Made by a program: the position numbers and the translations under genes. Under the pieces are notes generated by a model. That model was not told the DNA's origin and made no database searches. It saw nothing but the letters and a program-made list of their open reading frames with translations. From contig NZ_CANMOO010000003.1 of assembly GCF_947499585.1 (NCBI RefSeq), positions 248,001 to 312,000 of the forward strand: a stretch of 64,000 nt of DNA, given 5' to 3'. Origin of the DNA: an uncultured Allomuricauda sp. (GTDB lineage: Bacteria > Bacteroidota > Bacteroidia > Flavobacteriales > Flavobacteriaceae). Of this stretch, positions 53,553 through 64,000 are shown piece after piece. Within the stretch, counting starts at the first letter, position 1. Each line of letters begins with the position of its first letter.

Positions 53553-55847
53553 ATGAGTAAAGAAAAATTACGCAGAGAAGCATTATTGTACCATGCCAAA
53601 CCCCAACCAGGCAAGATAAAAATTGTACCAACAAAACCATATGCTACCCAAAGAGACTTGGCACTTGCCTATTCACCAGGCGTTGCGATACCTTGTTTAG
53701 AGATTGAAAAAAATAAAGATGACGTCTATAAATACACGGCCAAAGGAAATATTGTTGCTGTTATTTCAAACGGTACTGCGGTTTTAGGACTTGGAAATAT
53801 AGGCCCCGAAGCTTCAAAACCTGTAATGGAAGGGAAAAGTCTTTTATTCAAGATTTTTGCGGATATCGATGGAATGGATATTGAACTGGATACCACAGAT
53901 GTAGATAAGTTTGTGGAGACCGTAAAAATTATATCCCCTACGTTTGGAGGAATCAATCTTGAAGACATTAAAGCACCCGAAGCATTTGAGATTGAACGAA
54001 GGCTTAAAGAAGAACTGGATATTCCAGTAATGCATGATGATCAGCATGGAACGGCAATTATCTCTGCTGCTGCTTTGTTAAATGCTTTGGAGATTACTGG
54101 TAAAAAAATAGAAGAAGTTAAAATTGTGGTTAGTGGGGCTGGGGCTGCTGCAGTTTCTTGTACACGTTTGTACAAGGCATTTGGTGCTAGTAGCGAAAAT
54201 ATTGTAATGCTGGATAGCAAAGGGGTTATCCGAAGCGACCGAGAAAGCCTTTCTAAAGAAAAACTAGAGTTTGCTTCTGACAGAAAGATAGATACTCTGG
54301 ACGAGGCCCTGAAAGATGCCGATGTTTTTATCGGCTTATCCATTGCAAATATTTTGACTCCGAAAATGCTCAAATCTATGGCCAAAGACCCTATTGTTTT
54401 TGCCATGGCAAATCCTGATCCTGAAATAGAATATAACATTGCCTGTGAGACAAGGGATGACATTATCATGGCAACTGGCCGCTCTGATCATCCTAATCAG
54501 GTAAACAATGTCTTAGGATTTCCATTCATTTTTAGGGGCGCGTTAGATGTTCGAGCAACAAAAATTAATGAAGAAATGAAGATGGCTGCTGTTAGGGCTT
54601 TAGCGGATCTTACAAGAGAACCTGTGCCAGAACAAGTGAATATCGCTTATGACACTACAAGATTGGCTTTTGGTAAAGATTATATAATTCCAAAACCTTT
54701 TGACCCAAGATTAATTACAAAAATTCCTCCTGCGGTTGCTAAAGCAGCAATGGAAAGTGGAGTGGCTAAAGTGCCTATACTTGACTGGAAGAAGTACGAG
54801 GAAGAACTCTACCAAAGATCTGGTAACGATAATAAGGCAGTACGCTTAATGCACAATCGAGCTCGATTGAATCCAAAACGAATTGTTTTTGCAGAGGCCG
54901 AATTGTTAGATGTGATGAAGGCTGCGCAGATTGTGCATGATGAAGGTATTGCCATCCCAATTTTGTTGGGAAGCAAAGAGACTATAGAAAGCCTTAAAAA
55001 GGAGCTGGAATTTGATGCTGAAGTTCCAATCATAGATCCGCGTTCAGATGAGTCCAAGGATATGCGAACTAGGTATGCTCTTAAATTATGGGAATCTAGA
55101 AAACGAAAAGGAGAAACCAAATATAGTGCCAACGTTAATATGGGTAAGCGCAATTACTTTGGTGCTATGATGCTTCAGGAAGGCGATGCTGATGGAATGA
55201 TTTCTGGATATTCCAGATCATATCCGAAGGTATTGAAACCTGTTTTTGAAGTATTGGGTCGGTCTAAGGGAGTAAAAAATGCTTCGACCGTTAACATTAT
55301 GATTACAGAAAGAGGACCGTTATTTTTAGCGGATACTTCAATAAATGTGGACCCAAGTGCTGAAGATTTGGCAGAAATAGCCCAGATGACCGCAAATGTC
55401 GCCAACACCTTTGGTTTTAATCCTGTTATGGCAATGCTGTCCTATGCCAATTACGGTTCGTCAAGCCATCCAAATGCACAAAAAGTAAGGGAAGCTGTTA
55501 AAATTTTACATGAACGTAATCCTGAGTTGGTGGTTGATGGTGAAATCCAGACCGATTTTGCATTGAGTCAGGAATTATGTCATAACAATTTTCCGTTTTC
55601 AAAGCTTGCGGGAAAAAAGGTAAACACTTTGATATTCCCTAATTTAGATTCGGCCAATATCACTTACAAACTCTTGAAAGGATTAAACAATGCAGAGTCC
55701 ATAGGTCCAATCATGGTCGGTCTTCGTAGGCCAGCACATATTTTGCAACTTGGTGCCAGTGTTGATGAAATGGTGAACATGGCAGCCGTAGCTGTGATTG
55801 ATGCCCAAGAAAGGGAAAAACGGAAAAAGGCAAAAATGGGAGAATAA
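53553..55847 (+). CDS. maeB: NADP-dependent malic enzyme fused to phosphotransacetylase-like domain
   Basis: The 764-residue protein is of the MaeB type. Residues 1 to about 430 are malic enzyme (AYSPGVAIPCLEI, VMHDDQHGTAIISAAALLNA, VVSGAGAAAVSC NAD(P)-binding loop). Residues about 440-764 are the PTA-like domain (NPKRIVFAEAE, MISGYSRSYPKV, SNANITYKLLKG-type end). It decarboxylates malate to pyruvate with NADP+; the PTA domain usually regulates in response to acetyl-CoA. It starts the cluster maeB-ruvA-sprA. Confidence 0.96.
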   Translation: MSKEKLRREALLYHAKPQPGKIKIVPTKPYATQRDLALAYSPGVAIPCLEIEKNKDDVYKYTAKGNIVAVISNGTAVLGLGNIGPEASKPVMEGKSLLFKIFADIDGMDIELDTTDVDKFVETVKIISPTFGGINLEDIKAPEAFEIERRLKEELDIPVMHDDQHGTAIISAAALLNALEITGKKIEEVKIVVSGAGAAAVSCTRLYKAFGASSENIVMLDSKGVIRSDRESLSKEKLEFASDRKIDTLDEALKDADVFIGLSIANILTPKMLKSMAKDPIVFAMANPDPEIEYNIACETRDDIIMATGRSDHPNQVNNVLGFPFIFRGALDVRATKINEEMKMAAVRALADLTREPVPEQVNIAYDTTRLAFGKDYIIPKPFDPRLITKIPPAVAKAAMESGVAKVPILDWKKYEEELYQRSGNDNKAVRLMHNRARLNPKRIVFAEAELLDVMKAAQIVHDEGIAIPILLGSKETIESLKKELEFDAEVPIIDPRSDESKDMRTRYALKLWESRKRKGETKYSANVNMGKRNYFGAMMLQEGDADGMISGYSRSYPKVLKPVFEVLGRSKGVKNASTVNIMITERGPLFLADTSINVDPSAEDLAEIAQMTANVANTFGFNPVMAMLSYANYGSSSHPNAQKVREAVKILHERNPELVVDGEIQTDFALSQELCHNNFPFSKLAGKKVNTLIFPNLDSANITYKLLKGLNNAESIGPIMVGLRRPAHILQLGASVDEMVNMAAVAVIDAQEREKRKKAKMGE

Positions 55848-55890
55848 TTTGCTGTGATTAATATTTTACCCAAAACCTAACTACTATATT

Positions 55891-56472
55891 ATGATTACCC
55901 ACTTAAATGGAAAATTAGTCGAAAAAAATCCAACCTACGTCGTGATTGAATGCAGTGGTGTAGGATACTTTTTAAATATTTCATTGCATACTTTTTCGCA
56001 ATTGAAGGATGAAGAAAACATTCGTCTTTTTACCCATTTACAGGTCAAAGAAGATTCACACACCCTATTTGGTTTTGTAGAAAAATCTGAGCGAGAAATT
56101 TTTAGGTTATTGATTTCCGTTTCGGGCATTGGATCAAGCATAGCTAGGACCATGTTATCTTCATTGTCACCCATACATGTAAGGGATGCTATTGCTAACG
56201 GAGATGTCCATTCCATACAGGCAATCAAGGGTATAGGAGCCAAGACTGCACAACGTGTAATCCTCGACTTAAAAGATAAGATTTTAAAAGTCTACGATAT
56301 GGGCGAAGTTTCCCTACAATCAAACAATACAAGCAAAGAAGAAGCGTTATCTGCTTTAGAGGTTCTTGGTTTTGTCCGAAGACAATCAGAAAAGGTTGTG
56401 GACAAGGTATTATCCCAAGATCCTACACTAAGCGTTGAGGACATTATAAAATTAGCGCTGAAAAATTTGTAA
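55891..56472 (+). CDS. ruvA: Holliday junction DNA helicase subunit RuvA
   Basis: The 193-residue protein begins MITHLNGKLVEKNPTYVVIE (OB fold), has the helix-hairpin-helix pair (ISVSGIGSSIARTMLSSL, AIKGIGAKTAQRVILDLKDK), and ends in a C-terminal domain that binds RuvB. The HhH in RuvA is intrinsic to the family, unlike the tails on S2 and ActC. It is 43 bases after maeB. Confidence 0.96.
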   Translation: MITHLNGKLVEKNPTYVVIECSGVGYFLNISLHTFSQLKDEENIRLFTHLQVKEDSHTLFGFVEKSEREIFRLLISVSGIGSSIARTMLSSLSPIHVRDAIANGDVHSIQAIKGIGAKTAQRVILDLKDKILKVYDMGEVSLQSNNTSKEEALSALEVLGFVRRQSEKVVDKVLSQDPTLSVEDIIKLALKNL

Positions 56473-56498
56473 CTAGTTTGAAAAGAGGGGCAAAACCA

Positions 56499-59400
56499 AT
56501 GCTTAAATCATTAAGATTTAAGTACTTTTTCTTTTTTGTATGTTTTCTGATAGCCACCAACTTAATAGGCCAGGAGACCAATGAGCAAGTTCAGGACTCG
56601 GTAAAAACCGGTTTTGCACTTGGTCAATTGATATTGGAGAACCCAGATAGCATTATTGCTAAATATTCTTATGACTCTAAACTAGATCGATATATCTACA
56701 CAGAAAGTGTTGGAGACTTTGATATAAGTCACCCTATTATTCTTACTCCAGATCAATATTTTGAACTCGTTCGAAAAGAACGAATGAAAGCATATTTCAA
56801 AGAAAAAATTGACGCTTTTACAGGGAAAAAGGAAGGAAGTCAAGAGGCTAGAAAAAATCTATTGCCCAATTTTTACGTGAACAGCAGTTTCTTTGAATCC
56901 ATTTTTGGAGGAAACACGATTGAAGTAATTCCGCAGGGTTCCGTAGCGATGGACTTAGGAGTATTATGGCAAAAAAATGATAACCCCGCCCTTTCACCAA
57001 GAAATCGAACCAATCTTTCTTTTGATTTTGATCAAAGAATAAGCTTGAGTCTTTTGGGTAAAGTAGGGGAACGTCTTCAAGTAACTGCCAATTACGATAC
57101 AGAAGCAACTTTTGATTTTCAGAATTTGGTAAAAATAGATTACACGCCAACCGAAGATGATATTCTTCGTAAAATAGAGATTGGTAACGTAAATATGCCA
57201 TTGAACAGTTCCTTGATCACAGGTGCGCAAAGTCTGTTTGGAGTAAAAACACAACTACAATTTGGTAAGACCACGGTGACAGCCGTTTTTTCGGAACAAC
57301 GGTCACAAAACAATACAGTAGTTGCCCAAGGAGGAGGAACGGTAAATGAATTTGCATTGACTGCTTTGGATTATGATGAAGACAAACACTTTTTCTTAGC
57401 GCAGTACTTTAGGGACAATTATGATCGTGCATTAACAAATTACCCTTTTATTCAAAGTCAGGTTCAGATTACTAGATTAGAAGTTTGGGTGACCAACCGT
57501 AATCAACAGACATTAAATGTTAGGAACGTGGTCGCTATTCAAGATTTAGGAGAAGTGGAACTGGGTGCTGATGGAAGAGAAGTGACTAGGATAGGTAAAG
57601 AAGGCAATGCTCCAGGAGGATTCTTCAATGTTCTACAACCAGGAGCTTTACCACGAAATGGAGCAAACGATTTTGACCCGGCACTTATTGGAAATGGAGG
57701 GCAATTAACATCGTCAATTAGAGATATTGCTACGGTGGAGGCTGGGTTTAATGTTGAAGCCAATCAAGGTTTTGACTATGCCATTTTAGAAAACGCAAGA
57801 AAACTTGAGCAAGGAAGAGATTATCAGTTCGATACGCAGTTAGGGTATATTTCTTTAAATCAGCGACTTAGTAATGATGAAGTTTTGGGGGTAGCGTTTC
57901 AATACACCATTAATGGCGAAGTGTTCCAAGTAGGAGAGTTTGCCAATGGAGGAGTTGATGCTACGACGGTTTCTGGAGGAGTAAATCCAATTATAGAAAA
58001 CAATACCCTGATTCTAAAACTACTGAAAAGTAATATTACCAACGTGGATGATCCTATTTGGGATTTGATGATGAAGAACATCTATGCCACGGGAGCATTT
58101 CAATTAAGCGAAGAAGATTTTAAACTAAATATTCTATACTCTGATCCTACGCCAAGAAACTACATAACACCGGTTGATCCAAATGCAGGATGGCCAGTAG
58201 GCTATGAAGAACGTATTCTTATCGACATCTTCAACTTGGATAGATTAAATGTATACAATGACGTACAGCCTGGTGGAGATGGGTTTTTTGATTACGTGCC
58301 AGGAATTACTGTAGATACACAGTCTGGACGTATCATTTTCACGAAAGTGGAGCCATTTGGAGAGTTTCTTTTTGAAGAATTGGGTGGTGGGACCTATGAT
58401 GTTGATAATGACCAAGGCTACAACGTCAACCAGCAACGTTACGTGTTTCGTAATATGTATGCAAAGACCAAAGCAGCTTCTTTACAGGATGCGGAGAAGA
58501 ATCGCTTCCAACTTAAAGGGCGCTATAAATCACAAGGAAATAATGGTATTCCAATAGGAGCATTTAACGTACCTAGAGGTTCAGTTAGGGTTACGGCCGG
58601 TGGTCGTCAATTACAAGAAGGAATAGATTACACCGTAAATTATCAAGCAGGTACAGTACAGATTTTAGACCCTAGTTTGGCGGCTTCCAATACCCCAATA
58701 AATATTTCTGTTGAAAACAATGCCGTTTTTGGCCAACAAACAAGACGATTCACGGGAATAAACGTGGAACATAAATTCAATGAGAACTTTGTTTTGGGAG
58801 GTACTCTTCTGAATTTGAACGAAAGACCACTGACACAAAAATCTAATTTTGGCGTTGAACCGGTTAACAATACCATTTTTGGATTGAATGGAAACTTCAG
58901 TACCGAAATACCATTCTTAACAAGATTAGCAAATAAGCTACCTAATATTGATACAGATGTTCCTTCCAATTTATCAGTAAGGGGAGAAGTTGCGTTCTTG
59001 AAGCCCAATTCTCCAAAGAATGCAGATTTTCAAGGAGAAACCACAACGTATTTAGATGACTTTGAAGGAGCGCAAGCTTTAATTGATATTCGTTCATCTT
59101 TAGGGTGGACCTTAGCAAGTCCGCCTGTAGAGTTTTTAGAAGATAGAACAGATATTGGTGTCGGTTTTGAACGGGCAAAAATGGCTTGGTATACAATCGA
59201 TCCAATTTTTTATACCAATCAAAGACCTTCGGGAATGTCTGATAATGACATTTCATTGAACTCTACTCGTAGGGTTTTTATAGATGAGGTTTTTGCAGAA
59301 ACAGATATTGCTCAGGGTCAAACTCAGGTGCAAGGAACTTTAGATTTGGTGTATTACCCCAATGACAAAGGGCCCTATAATGCGAATCCAAGCTTTGAAA

Positions 59401-62400
59401 CGGAGACACCAGACGATAAATGGGCTGGTATTATGCGTCCATTGAGTAGTACCAATTTTGAGCAGTCCAATGTAGAATTCGTTCAATTTTGGGTTTTAGA
59501 TCCTTATGTGGATGGCGAGACCAACAATGCAAATGCTGGTGAGTTGGTTTTGAATTTAGGTAACATCTCAGAAGATATTTTGAGGGATGGAAGAAAGCAA
59601 TATGAAAATGGATTGCCTGCAAGTACTAATACTGAAGTCCCTAGAACCACTATTTGGGGGGAAGTACCCTCTACGCAATCTTTGGTTTATGCTTTTGATG
59701 CAGATGAAGCAAACAGGGTATTGCAAGATATTGGACTAGATGGTTTGGATGACGCTGAAGAGCAAACCATTTACAACGGACCAAGTGAAGATCCTGCTTT
59801 AGATAACTATCAATACTATTTAAATAGAGAAGGTGGTATTTTGGAGCGTTATTTAGATTTTAACAACACAGACGGCAATTCCCCGGTGGCAGTCAGTAAT
59901 ACAAACAGAGGATCAACAACCTTGCCAGATGTAGAGGATATTGATAGAGATTTAACCATGAACACGGTTAATAGCTACTATGAATATCGTATTCAAATTA
60001 GACCAAACACGACCATCGATGATCAATATGTAACGGACATTAGGGAAGGACTTACTCCAGATCTTCCTAATGGTACCCAATTGAACAGAAGGTGGATTCA
60101 ATATAAAATTCCGTTAAGTGATTTTACAGATGCGGTTGGTGGAATAACAGATTTTCGTTCCATAAGTTTTATGCGGATGTACCTTACCGGGTTTAGTGAT
60201 GATGTGGCCCTGCGTTTTGCTACTTTGGACCTTGTTCGTGGAGATTGGAGAACTTATACCAATTCTTTGCAACCAGATATTGACAATGACCCTTCTGATG
60301 ACGGTACGGTGACAGATGTGAACACAGTTAATATAGAAGAGAACTTTGGTAGACAACCTATACCATATGTGTTGCCTCCAGGAGTAGTAAGAGAACAATT
60401 GAATAATAACAATACCATTATTAGACAGAATGAGCAGTCATTGTCTTTTGTAGTGGAAAATTTGGAATCTGAAGATTCTCGAGGAGTCTTCAAAAATGTC
60501 AATATTGATGTGCGGCAGTATGAGCGCATTAAAATGTTCATGCATGCCGAAAAAATATTGAATGGGGATTACTCTGACGATGATACACCTTTGGTTGGTT
60601 TTCTTCGAATAGGAACTGATTTCTCAGAGAACTTTTATCAAATAGAATTGCCACTTCAGTTTACGTCATTTAATGTAACATCTCCAGATGAAATTTGGCC
60701 AGACGTAAATCAGATAGATATTGACCTAAGTGATTTGAACAAGGTGAAATCCAGAGGGATTGCAGAGCAGAGTCTCAATGATATCAATTACTATGAGATT
60801 ATAGATGGGCAGGCGGTTTTGGTAGATGAATTTGCACCAAGAACATTAGGCAGGTTGCGTATAGGAATCCGTGGAAATCCATCATTGGGAAGCATTCGTG
60901 GAATGATGGTGGGTGTTAAAAATATTGACGATTTACCTGCAAGGGGAGAAGTATGGTTTAATGAATTGCGCTTGGCTGGCTTGGATAACAATGGCGGATG
61001 GGCCGCAATTGCCGCATTGGATGCAAACATGGCAGATTTTGCAAATGTTACCGCAACAGGAAGCAGAAGTACTTCAGGTTTTGGTTCCATTGATCAGATG
61101 CCCAATGAACGTTCACGTGAAGATGCCATTTCTTATGATGTGGTTACCAATGTAAATGTGGGTCAATTGTTACCAAAAAAATGGGGAATCCAACTTCCGT
61201 TTAATTATGGTATTTCAGAAAGTTTGATCACTCCAGAGTTTGATCCCGTTTATGATGATTTAAAGTTAGATGATCGTATTGCGGCCGCAACTACGCCAGA
61301 AGACGCTGAAACCATTCAAAAACAAGCAGAAGATTACACAAAAAGAACGAGTATCAACCTTATTGGAGTTCGTAAAAATAGAAGTGATGAGGCTGAAGAA
61401 AACTTTTTTGATGTAGAAAATTTCACTTTCAATTATTCTTATAATGAAACCAATCATAGAGATTTTGAAGTTGCAGATTTACGCGACCAAAACGTAACAA
61501 CTGGTTTTGTTTACAATCATAATTTCAAACCAGCTCCAATTGCGCCATTTGTTAAGAAGGATTCATTATTTATGAGTAAATACTGGCAATGGCTTAAAGA
61601 ACTCAATTTTAATTTATTGCCTACGAGCTTGTCAGTAAATGCAAACTACAATCGTTCATTTAACCAACAACGTTTTAGAGATGTATTGGAGCCAGGTGTA
61701 GATGCTTTGGAATTGCCATTGCTACAGCAACGTAATTACCTATTTAACTGGCAGTACGCATTAAATTATAGTATTTCCAAATCGCTAAGATTGAACCTGA
61801 CAGCATCTAACAATAATATAGTACGTAATTATTTTAATGTTGATGATGATTCAGATTCAGGAATTAATCAAGCACTGGATTTATGGGATGGATTTTTTGA
61901 CATTGGAGAACCAAATAGGCATTCCCAACAAATGCAGCTGAATTATGAACTGCCGTTTAGCAAGTTTCCGTTTTTGAATTTTATCAATGCGCAATACACC
62001 TATACCAGTAATTTTGACTGGCAACGTGGAGGTGATGCATTATTAGAAGTTGCTGGAGAAAACATTAACACGGTTCAAAATGCCAATACCCACAATATAA
62101 CCGCCAATTTAACCATGCAGCGTTTTTATGACTTTTTAGGTCTTAAGAAACGAGATGGCAAGGTAACTGCAACGCAGGCACGGGTAAGACGTGATAAGGC
62201 GGGTAACCCGGGGTCCGAAGATGAAAAGCCACCTAAAAAAACAAGCAAGGGCTTAAATACTCTCATTGATATTGTAACGATGGTAAAACGTATCAATGTA
62301 AACTACAGTGAGAATAGTGGTAAAGTACTGCCAGGTTATACACAATCTATAGGATTTATTGGAACTGCCAGACCTACATTGGGATTTGTTTTTGGAAGTC

Positions 62401-63599
62401 AGGCGGACGTGCGTTTTGAAGCGGCTCGAAATGGTTGGTTGACTACTTTTCCAGAGTTTAATTCCCAATATCTGGAAAATTCAAACAAGCAATTAAATAT
62501 TACCGCGACTGCACAACCTACACAAGATTTAACCATAGACTTTACTGCAGATAGACAGTTGTCCAACAGTTACCAAGAGAATTTCCAAATAAATGACTTG
62601 GGCAGCGGAGAGTTTGAGTATGAAAATTTATTGGGCAATACTTTCGGAAATTTTAGTATTTCCACAGTAATGATCGGAACGGTATTCAGTAAAAGTGATG
62701 AGTTTGATTCTGAAACCTTCGATAAATTTAAAGAAAATAGAATCGCCATTGCCAACAGATTGATTTCTGACCGAGGGCAAAATCCTGGAACGCTGGATGC
62801 GGATGGATTTCCAGAGCGTTATGGAAAAACTCAACAAGAAGTATTGCTCCCTGCATTTTTCGCAGCTTATACGGGACAAGATGTAAATCGTGTCAATTTA
62901 GATGCTTTCAGGGAAATACCAATTCCAAACTGGAACATTAAGTATACAGGTTTGATGAAAAATAGATGGTTCAAAAAGAAGTTTAAACGTTTTTCATTGA
63001 GTCATGGATATAGGGCCGCTTATAGTATCAACTCTTTTCAGACCAATTTAGAGCGAGAGAATACAACAACTGATCCTGAAACTGGAGATTTCCTTCCAGA
63101 GAACATTATAAATAATGTAGTACTTACCGATCAGTTCAATCCATTGATGCGCGTAGACTTTGAAATGAAAAGCTCCTTTAGCTTTTTAGCTGAGGTAAGA
63201 ACAGATAGAACCTTGTCCTTAAGTTTTGATAATAATTTGCTTACTGAAATTAATGGAAAGGAATACACCTTAGGATTGGGTTACCGTTTTAAAGATGTAA
63301 AATTTGTGACCAATATTGGTGGTGAAAAAACGAGATTGAAAGGTGACTTAAATCTTAAAGCTGATTTATCCCTTAGAGATAATATCACCATAATTAGAAA
63401 TTTGGATATTGATAACAATCAGATTACTTCGGGACAACAACTAATGTCGATCAAGTTCACTGCGGATTATGCTTTGAGCAAGAGTTTGAATGCCTTATTC
63501 TTCTATGATCATTCCTTTTCGCAATTTGCCGTATCTACTGCATTCCCTCAAACCACTATCAATACAGGGTTTACACTTAGATATAACTTCGGGAACTAG
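56499..63599 (+). CDS. sprA: SprA, type IX secretion system outer-membrane translocon
   Basis: The 2366-residue protein is the giant beta-barrel through which T9SS substrates leave the cell, also needed for gliding. The ATG at 56499 gives a signal peptide (MLKSLRFKYFFFFVCFLIAT); a TTG at 56478 would add seven unconserved residues. The body has long aromatic beta-strand stretches, the FEGAQALIDIRSS segment, and a final strand TGFTLRYNFGN. Length agrees with known SprA (about 2,300-2,400). It follows ruvA and precedes gcvH, a gene order I recall as common in flavobacteria. Confidence 0.96.
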   Translation: MLKSLRFKYFFFFVCFLIATNLIGQETNEQVQDSVKTGFALGQLILENPDSIIAKYSYDSKLDRYIYTESVGDFDISHPIILTPDQYFELVRKERMKAYFKEKIDAFTGKKEGSQEARKNLLPNFYVNSSFFESIFGGNTIEVIPQGSVAMDLGVLWQKNDNPALSPRNRTNLSFDFDQRISLSLLGKVGERLQVTANYDTEATFDFQNLVKIDYTPTEDDILRKIEIGNVNMPLNSSLITGAQSLFGVKTQLQFGKTTVTAVFSEQRSQNNTVVAQGGGTVNEFALTALDYDEDKHFFLAQYFRDNYDRALTNYPFIQSQVQITRLEVWVTNRNQQTLNVRNVVAIQDLGEVELGADGREVTRIGKEGNAPGGFFNVLQPGALPRNGANDFDPALIGNGGQLTSSIRDIATVEAGFNVEANQGFDYAILENARKLEQGRDYQFDTQLGYISLNQRLSNDEVLGVAFQYTINGEVFQVGEFANGGVDATTVSGGVNPIIENNTLILKLLKSNITNVDDPIWDLMMKNIYATGAFQLSEEDFKLNILYSDPTPRNYITPVDPNAGWPVGYEERILIDIFNLDRLNVYNDVQPGGDGFFDYVPGITVDTQSGRIIFTKVEPFGEFLFEELGGGTYDVDNDQGYNVNQQRYVFRNMYAKTKAASLQDAEKNRFQLKGRYKSQGNNGIPIGAFNVPRGSVRVTAGGRQLQEGIDYTVNYQAGTVQILDPSLAASNTPINISVENNAVFGQQTRRFTGINVEHKFNENFVLGGTLLNLNERPLTQKSNFGVEPVNNTIFGLNGNFSTEIPFLTRLANKLPNIDTDVPSNLSVRGEVAFLKPNSPKNADFQGETTTYLDDFEGAQALIDIRSSLGWTLASPPVEFLEDRTDIGVGFERAKMAWYTIDPIFYTNQRPSGMSDNDISLNSTRRVFIDEVFAETDIAQGQTQVQGTLDLVYYPNDKGPYNANPSFETETPDDKWAGIMRPLSSTNFEQSNVEFVQFWVLDPYVDGETNNANAGELVLNLGNISEDILRDGRKQYENGLPASTNTEVPRTTIWGEVPSTQSLVYAFDADEANRVLQDIGLDGLDDAEEQTIYNGPSEDPALDNYQYYLNREGGILERYLDFNNTDGNSPVAVSNTNRGSTTLPDVEDIDRDLTMNTVNSYYEYRIQIRPNTTIDDQYVTDIREGLTPDLPNGTQLNRRWIQYKIPLSDFTDAVGGITDFRSISFMRMYLTGFSDDVALRFATLDLVRGDWRTYTNSLQPDIDNDPSDDGTVTDVNTVNIEENFGRQPIPYVLPPGVVREQLNNNNTIIRQNEQSLSFVVENLESEDSRGVFKNVNIDVRQYERIKMFMHAEKILNGDYSDDDTPLVGFLRIGTDFSENFYQIELPLQFTSFNVTSPDEIWPDVNQIDIDLSDLNKVKSRGIAEQSLNDINYYEIIDGQAVLVDEFAPRTLGRLRIGIRGNPSLGSIRGMMVGVKNIDDLPARGEVWFNELRLAGLDNNGGWAAIAALDANMADFANVTATGSRSTSGFGSIDQMPNERSREDAISYDVVTNVNVGQLLPKKWGIQLPFNYGISESLITPEFDPVYDDLKLDDRIAAATTPEDAETIQKQAEDYTKRTSINLIGVRKNRSDEAEENFFDVENFTFNYSYNETNHRDFEVADLRDQNVTTGFVYNHNFKPAPIAPFVKKDSLFMSKYWQWLKELNFNLLPTSLSVNANYNRSFNQQRFRDVLEPGVDALELPLLQQRNYLFNWQYALNYSISKSLRLNLTASNNNIVRNYFNVDDDSDSGINQALDLWDGFFDIGEPNRHSQQMQLNYELPFSKFPFLNFINAQYTYTSNFDWQRGGDALLEVAGENINTVQNANTHNITANLTMQRFYDFLGLKKRDGKVTATQARVRRDKAGNPGSEDEKPPKKTSKGLNTLIDIVTMVKRINVNYSENSGKVLPGYTQSIGFIGTARPTLGFVFGSQADVRFEAARNGWLTTFPEFNSQYLENSNKQLNITATAQPTQDLTIDFTADRQLSNSYQENFQINDLGSGEFEYENLLGNTFGNFSISTVMIGTVFSKSDEFDSETFDKFKENRIAIANRLISDRGQNPGTLDADGFPERYGKTQQEVLLPAFFAAYTGQDVNRVNLDAFREIPIPNWNIKYTGLMKNRWFKKKFKRFSLSHGYRAAYSINSFQTNLERENTTTDPETGDFLPENIINNVVLTDQFNPLMRVDFEMKSSFSFLAEVRTDRTLSLSFDNNLLTEINGKEYTLGLGYRFKDVKFVTNIGGEKTRLKGDLNLKADLSLRDNITIIRNLDIDNNQITSGQQLMSIKFTADYALSKSLNALFFYDHSFSQFAVSTAFPQTTINTGFTLRYNFGN

Positions 63600-63711
63600 C
63601 ATTTCTTTACCTAAAGATTATTTTATAAATACATGGATTTTGTTTTCAAGTTTACTTGAAAAGCTATGTCTGATCCTTTACATTTGTGACCTGACTAATA
63701 CAAATTAAACA

Positions 63712-64000
63712 ATGAACATACCAGCAGAATTAAAGTATACTAAGGATCACGAATGGATCAAAATAGATGGAGATATCGCAACTGTGGGCATCACGGACTT
63801 TGCTCAAGGAGAGTTAGGTGATATTGTTTATGTAGAAGTTGAAACTTTGGACGAGACTTTAGAAAAGGAAGAAGTTTTTGGCACTGTAGAAGCTGTTAAA
63901 ACGGTTTCTGATTTGTTTTTGCCCCTAAGCGGCGAGATTGTAGAATTTAATGAAGCCCTAGAAGATGAACCTGAAAAGGTAAATACAGATCCATATGGGG
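63712..64000 (+). CDS. gcvH: Glycine cleavage system H protein, N-terminal part (cut by window edge)
   Basis: The ATG at 63712 opens [20 protein letters not shown], then [19 protein letters not shown] and the lipoylation site [20 protein letters not shown] (Lys). About 96 codons are present of a usual 125 or so. It carries the aminomethyl group in glycine cleavage. No gene occupies the 112 bases between sprA and gcvH. Confidence 0.96.
   Translation, partial: MNIPAELKYTKDHEWIKIDGDIATVGITDFAQGELGDIVYVEVETLDETLEKEEVFGTVEAVKTVSDLFLPLSGEIVEFNEALEDEPEKVNTDPYG

Noticed and set aside
56478-56498. TTG start for sprA, seven residues upstream
   Set aside because: The ATG at 56499 begins directly at the signal peptide; the extra residues overlap the spacer to ruvA and add nothing recognisable, though the TTG cannot be excluded.

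Overview
The window looks like chromosomal DNA of a flavobacterium (Bacteroidetes, Flavobacteriaceae). The evidence is an SprA-type secretion translocon, an alternative complex III operon, promoters of the TTTG / TAnnTTTG type without clear Shine-Dalgarno sequences, and AT-rich coding sequence. Genus and species cannot be named from the sequence alone. Most of the window is well-populated core genome. The accessory part is a roughly 4.3 kb segment next to a tRNA-Gln.

Layout. 1-2.7 kb (minus): ribosomal/translation operon rplM-rpsI-rpsB-tsf, with tsf cut by the window edge and S2 carrying a long C-terminal extension. 2.9-5.6 kb: an outer-membrane CBM9/DUF5916 protein. 5.6-11.3 kb (minus): a tyrosine catabolism operon (hppD, hmgA, fahA, flavin reductase-like, aminotransferase) with a divergent MarR regulator and a palindromic candidate operator between them. 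12-22.8 kb: a small conserved protein, a secreted esterase, polA, a glycosylasparaginase, cutC, a membrane metallophosphoesterase, a thioredoxin-fold protein without its cysteines, and a large DUF2723 membrane protein.

23.0-27.4 kb: tRNA-Gln followed by an accessory island. The tRNA 3' end plus its terminator is repeated in the same orientation 4,267 bp away, bracketing a broken carboxypeptidase-regulatory-like gene and four single-gene units on the minus strand (NTF2-like, membrane protein, DJ-1/PfpI lipoprotein, HMA-CDF transporter). Each unit is followed by an imperfect palindrome with CTAAC/GTTAG-type ends, which resembles an integron cassette array without an integrase (CALIN-like). This is the most unusual part of the window.

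27.4-34.3 kb: S41 peptidase, then rimP-nusA-infB with its own promoter and leader hairpin, then a SPOR protein. 34.5-46.2 kb: one long respiratory operon, actABCDEF plus coxB-coxA, encoding alternative complex III and an aa3-type oxidase. ActC carries the same kind of C-terminal helix-hairpin-helix tail as ribosomal protein S2. 46.3-51.5 kb: DUF2807 protein, acyl-CoA dehydrogenase/oxidase, ruvB-queG. 51.7-64 kb: SSS-family transporter, then maeB-ruvA-sprA and the start of gcvH.

All calls come from reading translated sequence and local motifs. No database search was run, and promoter, operator and attC calls are by eye.
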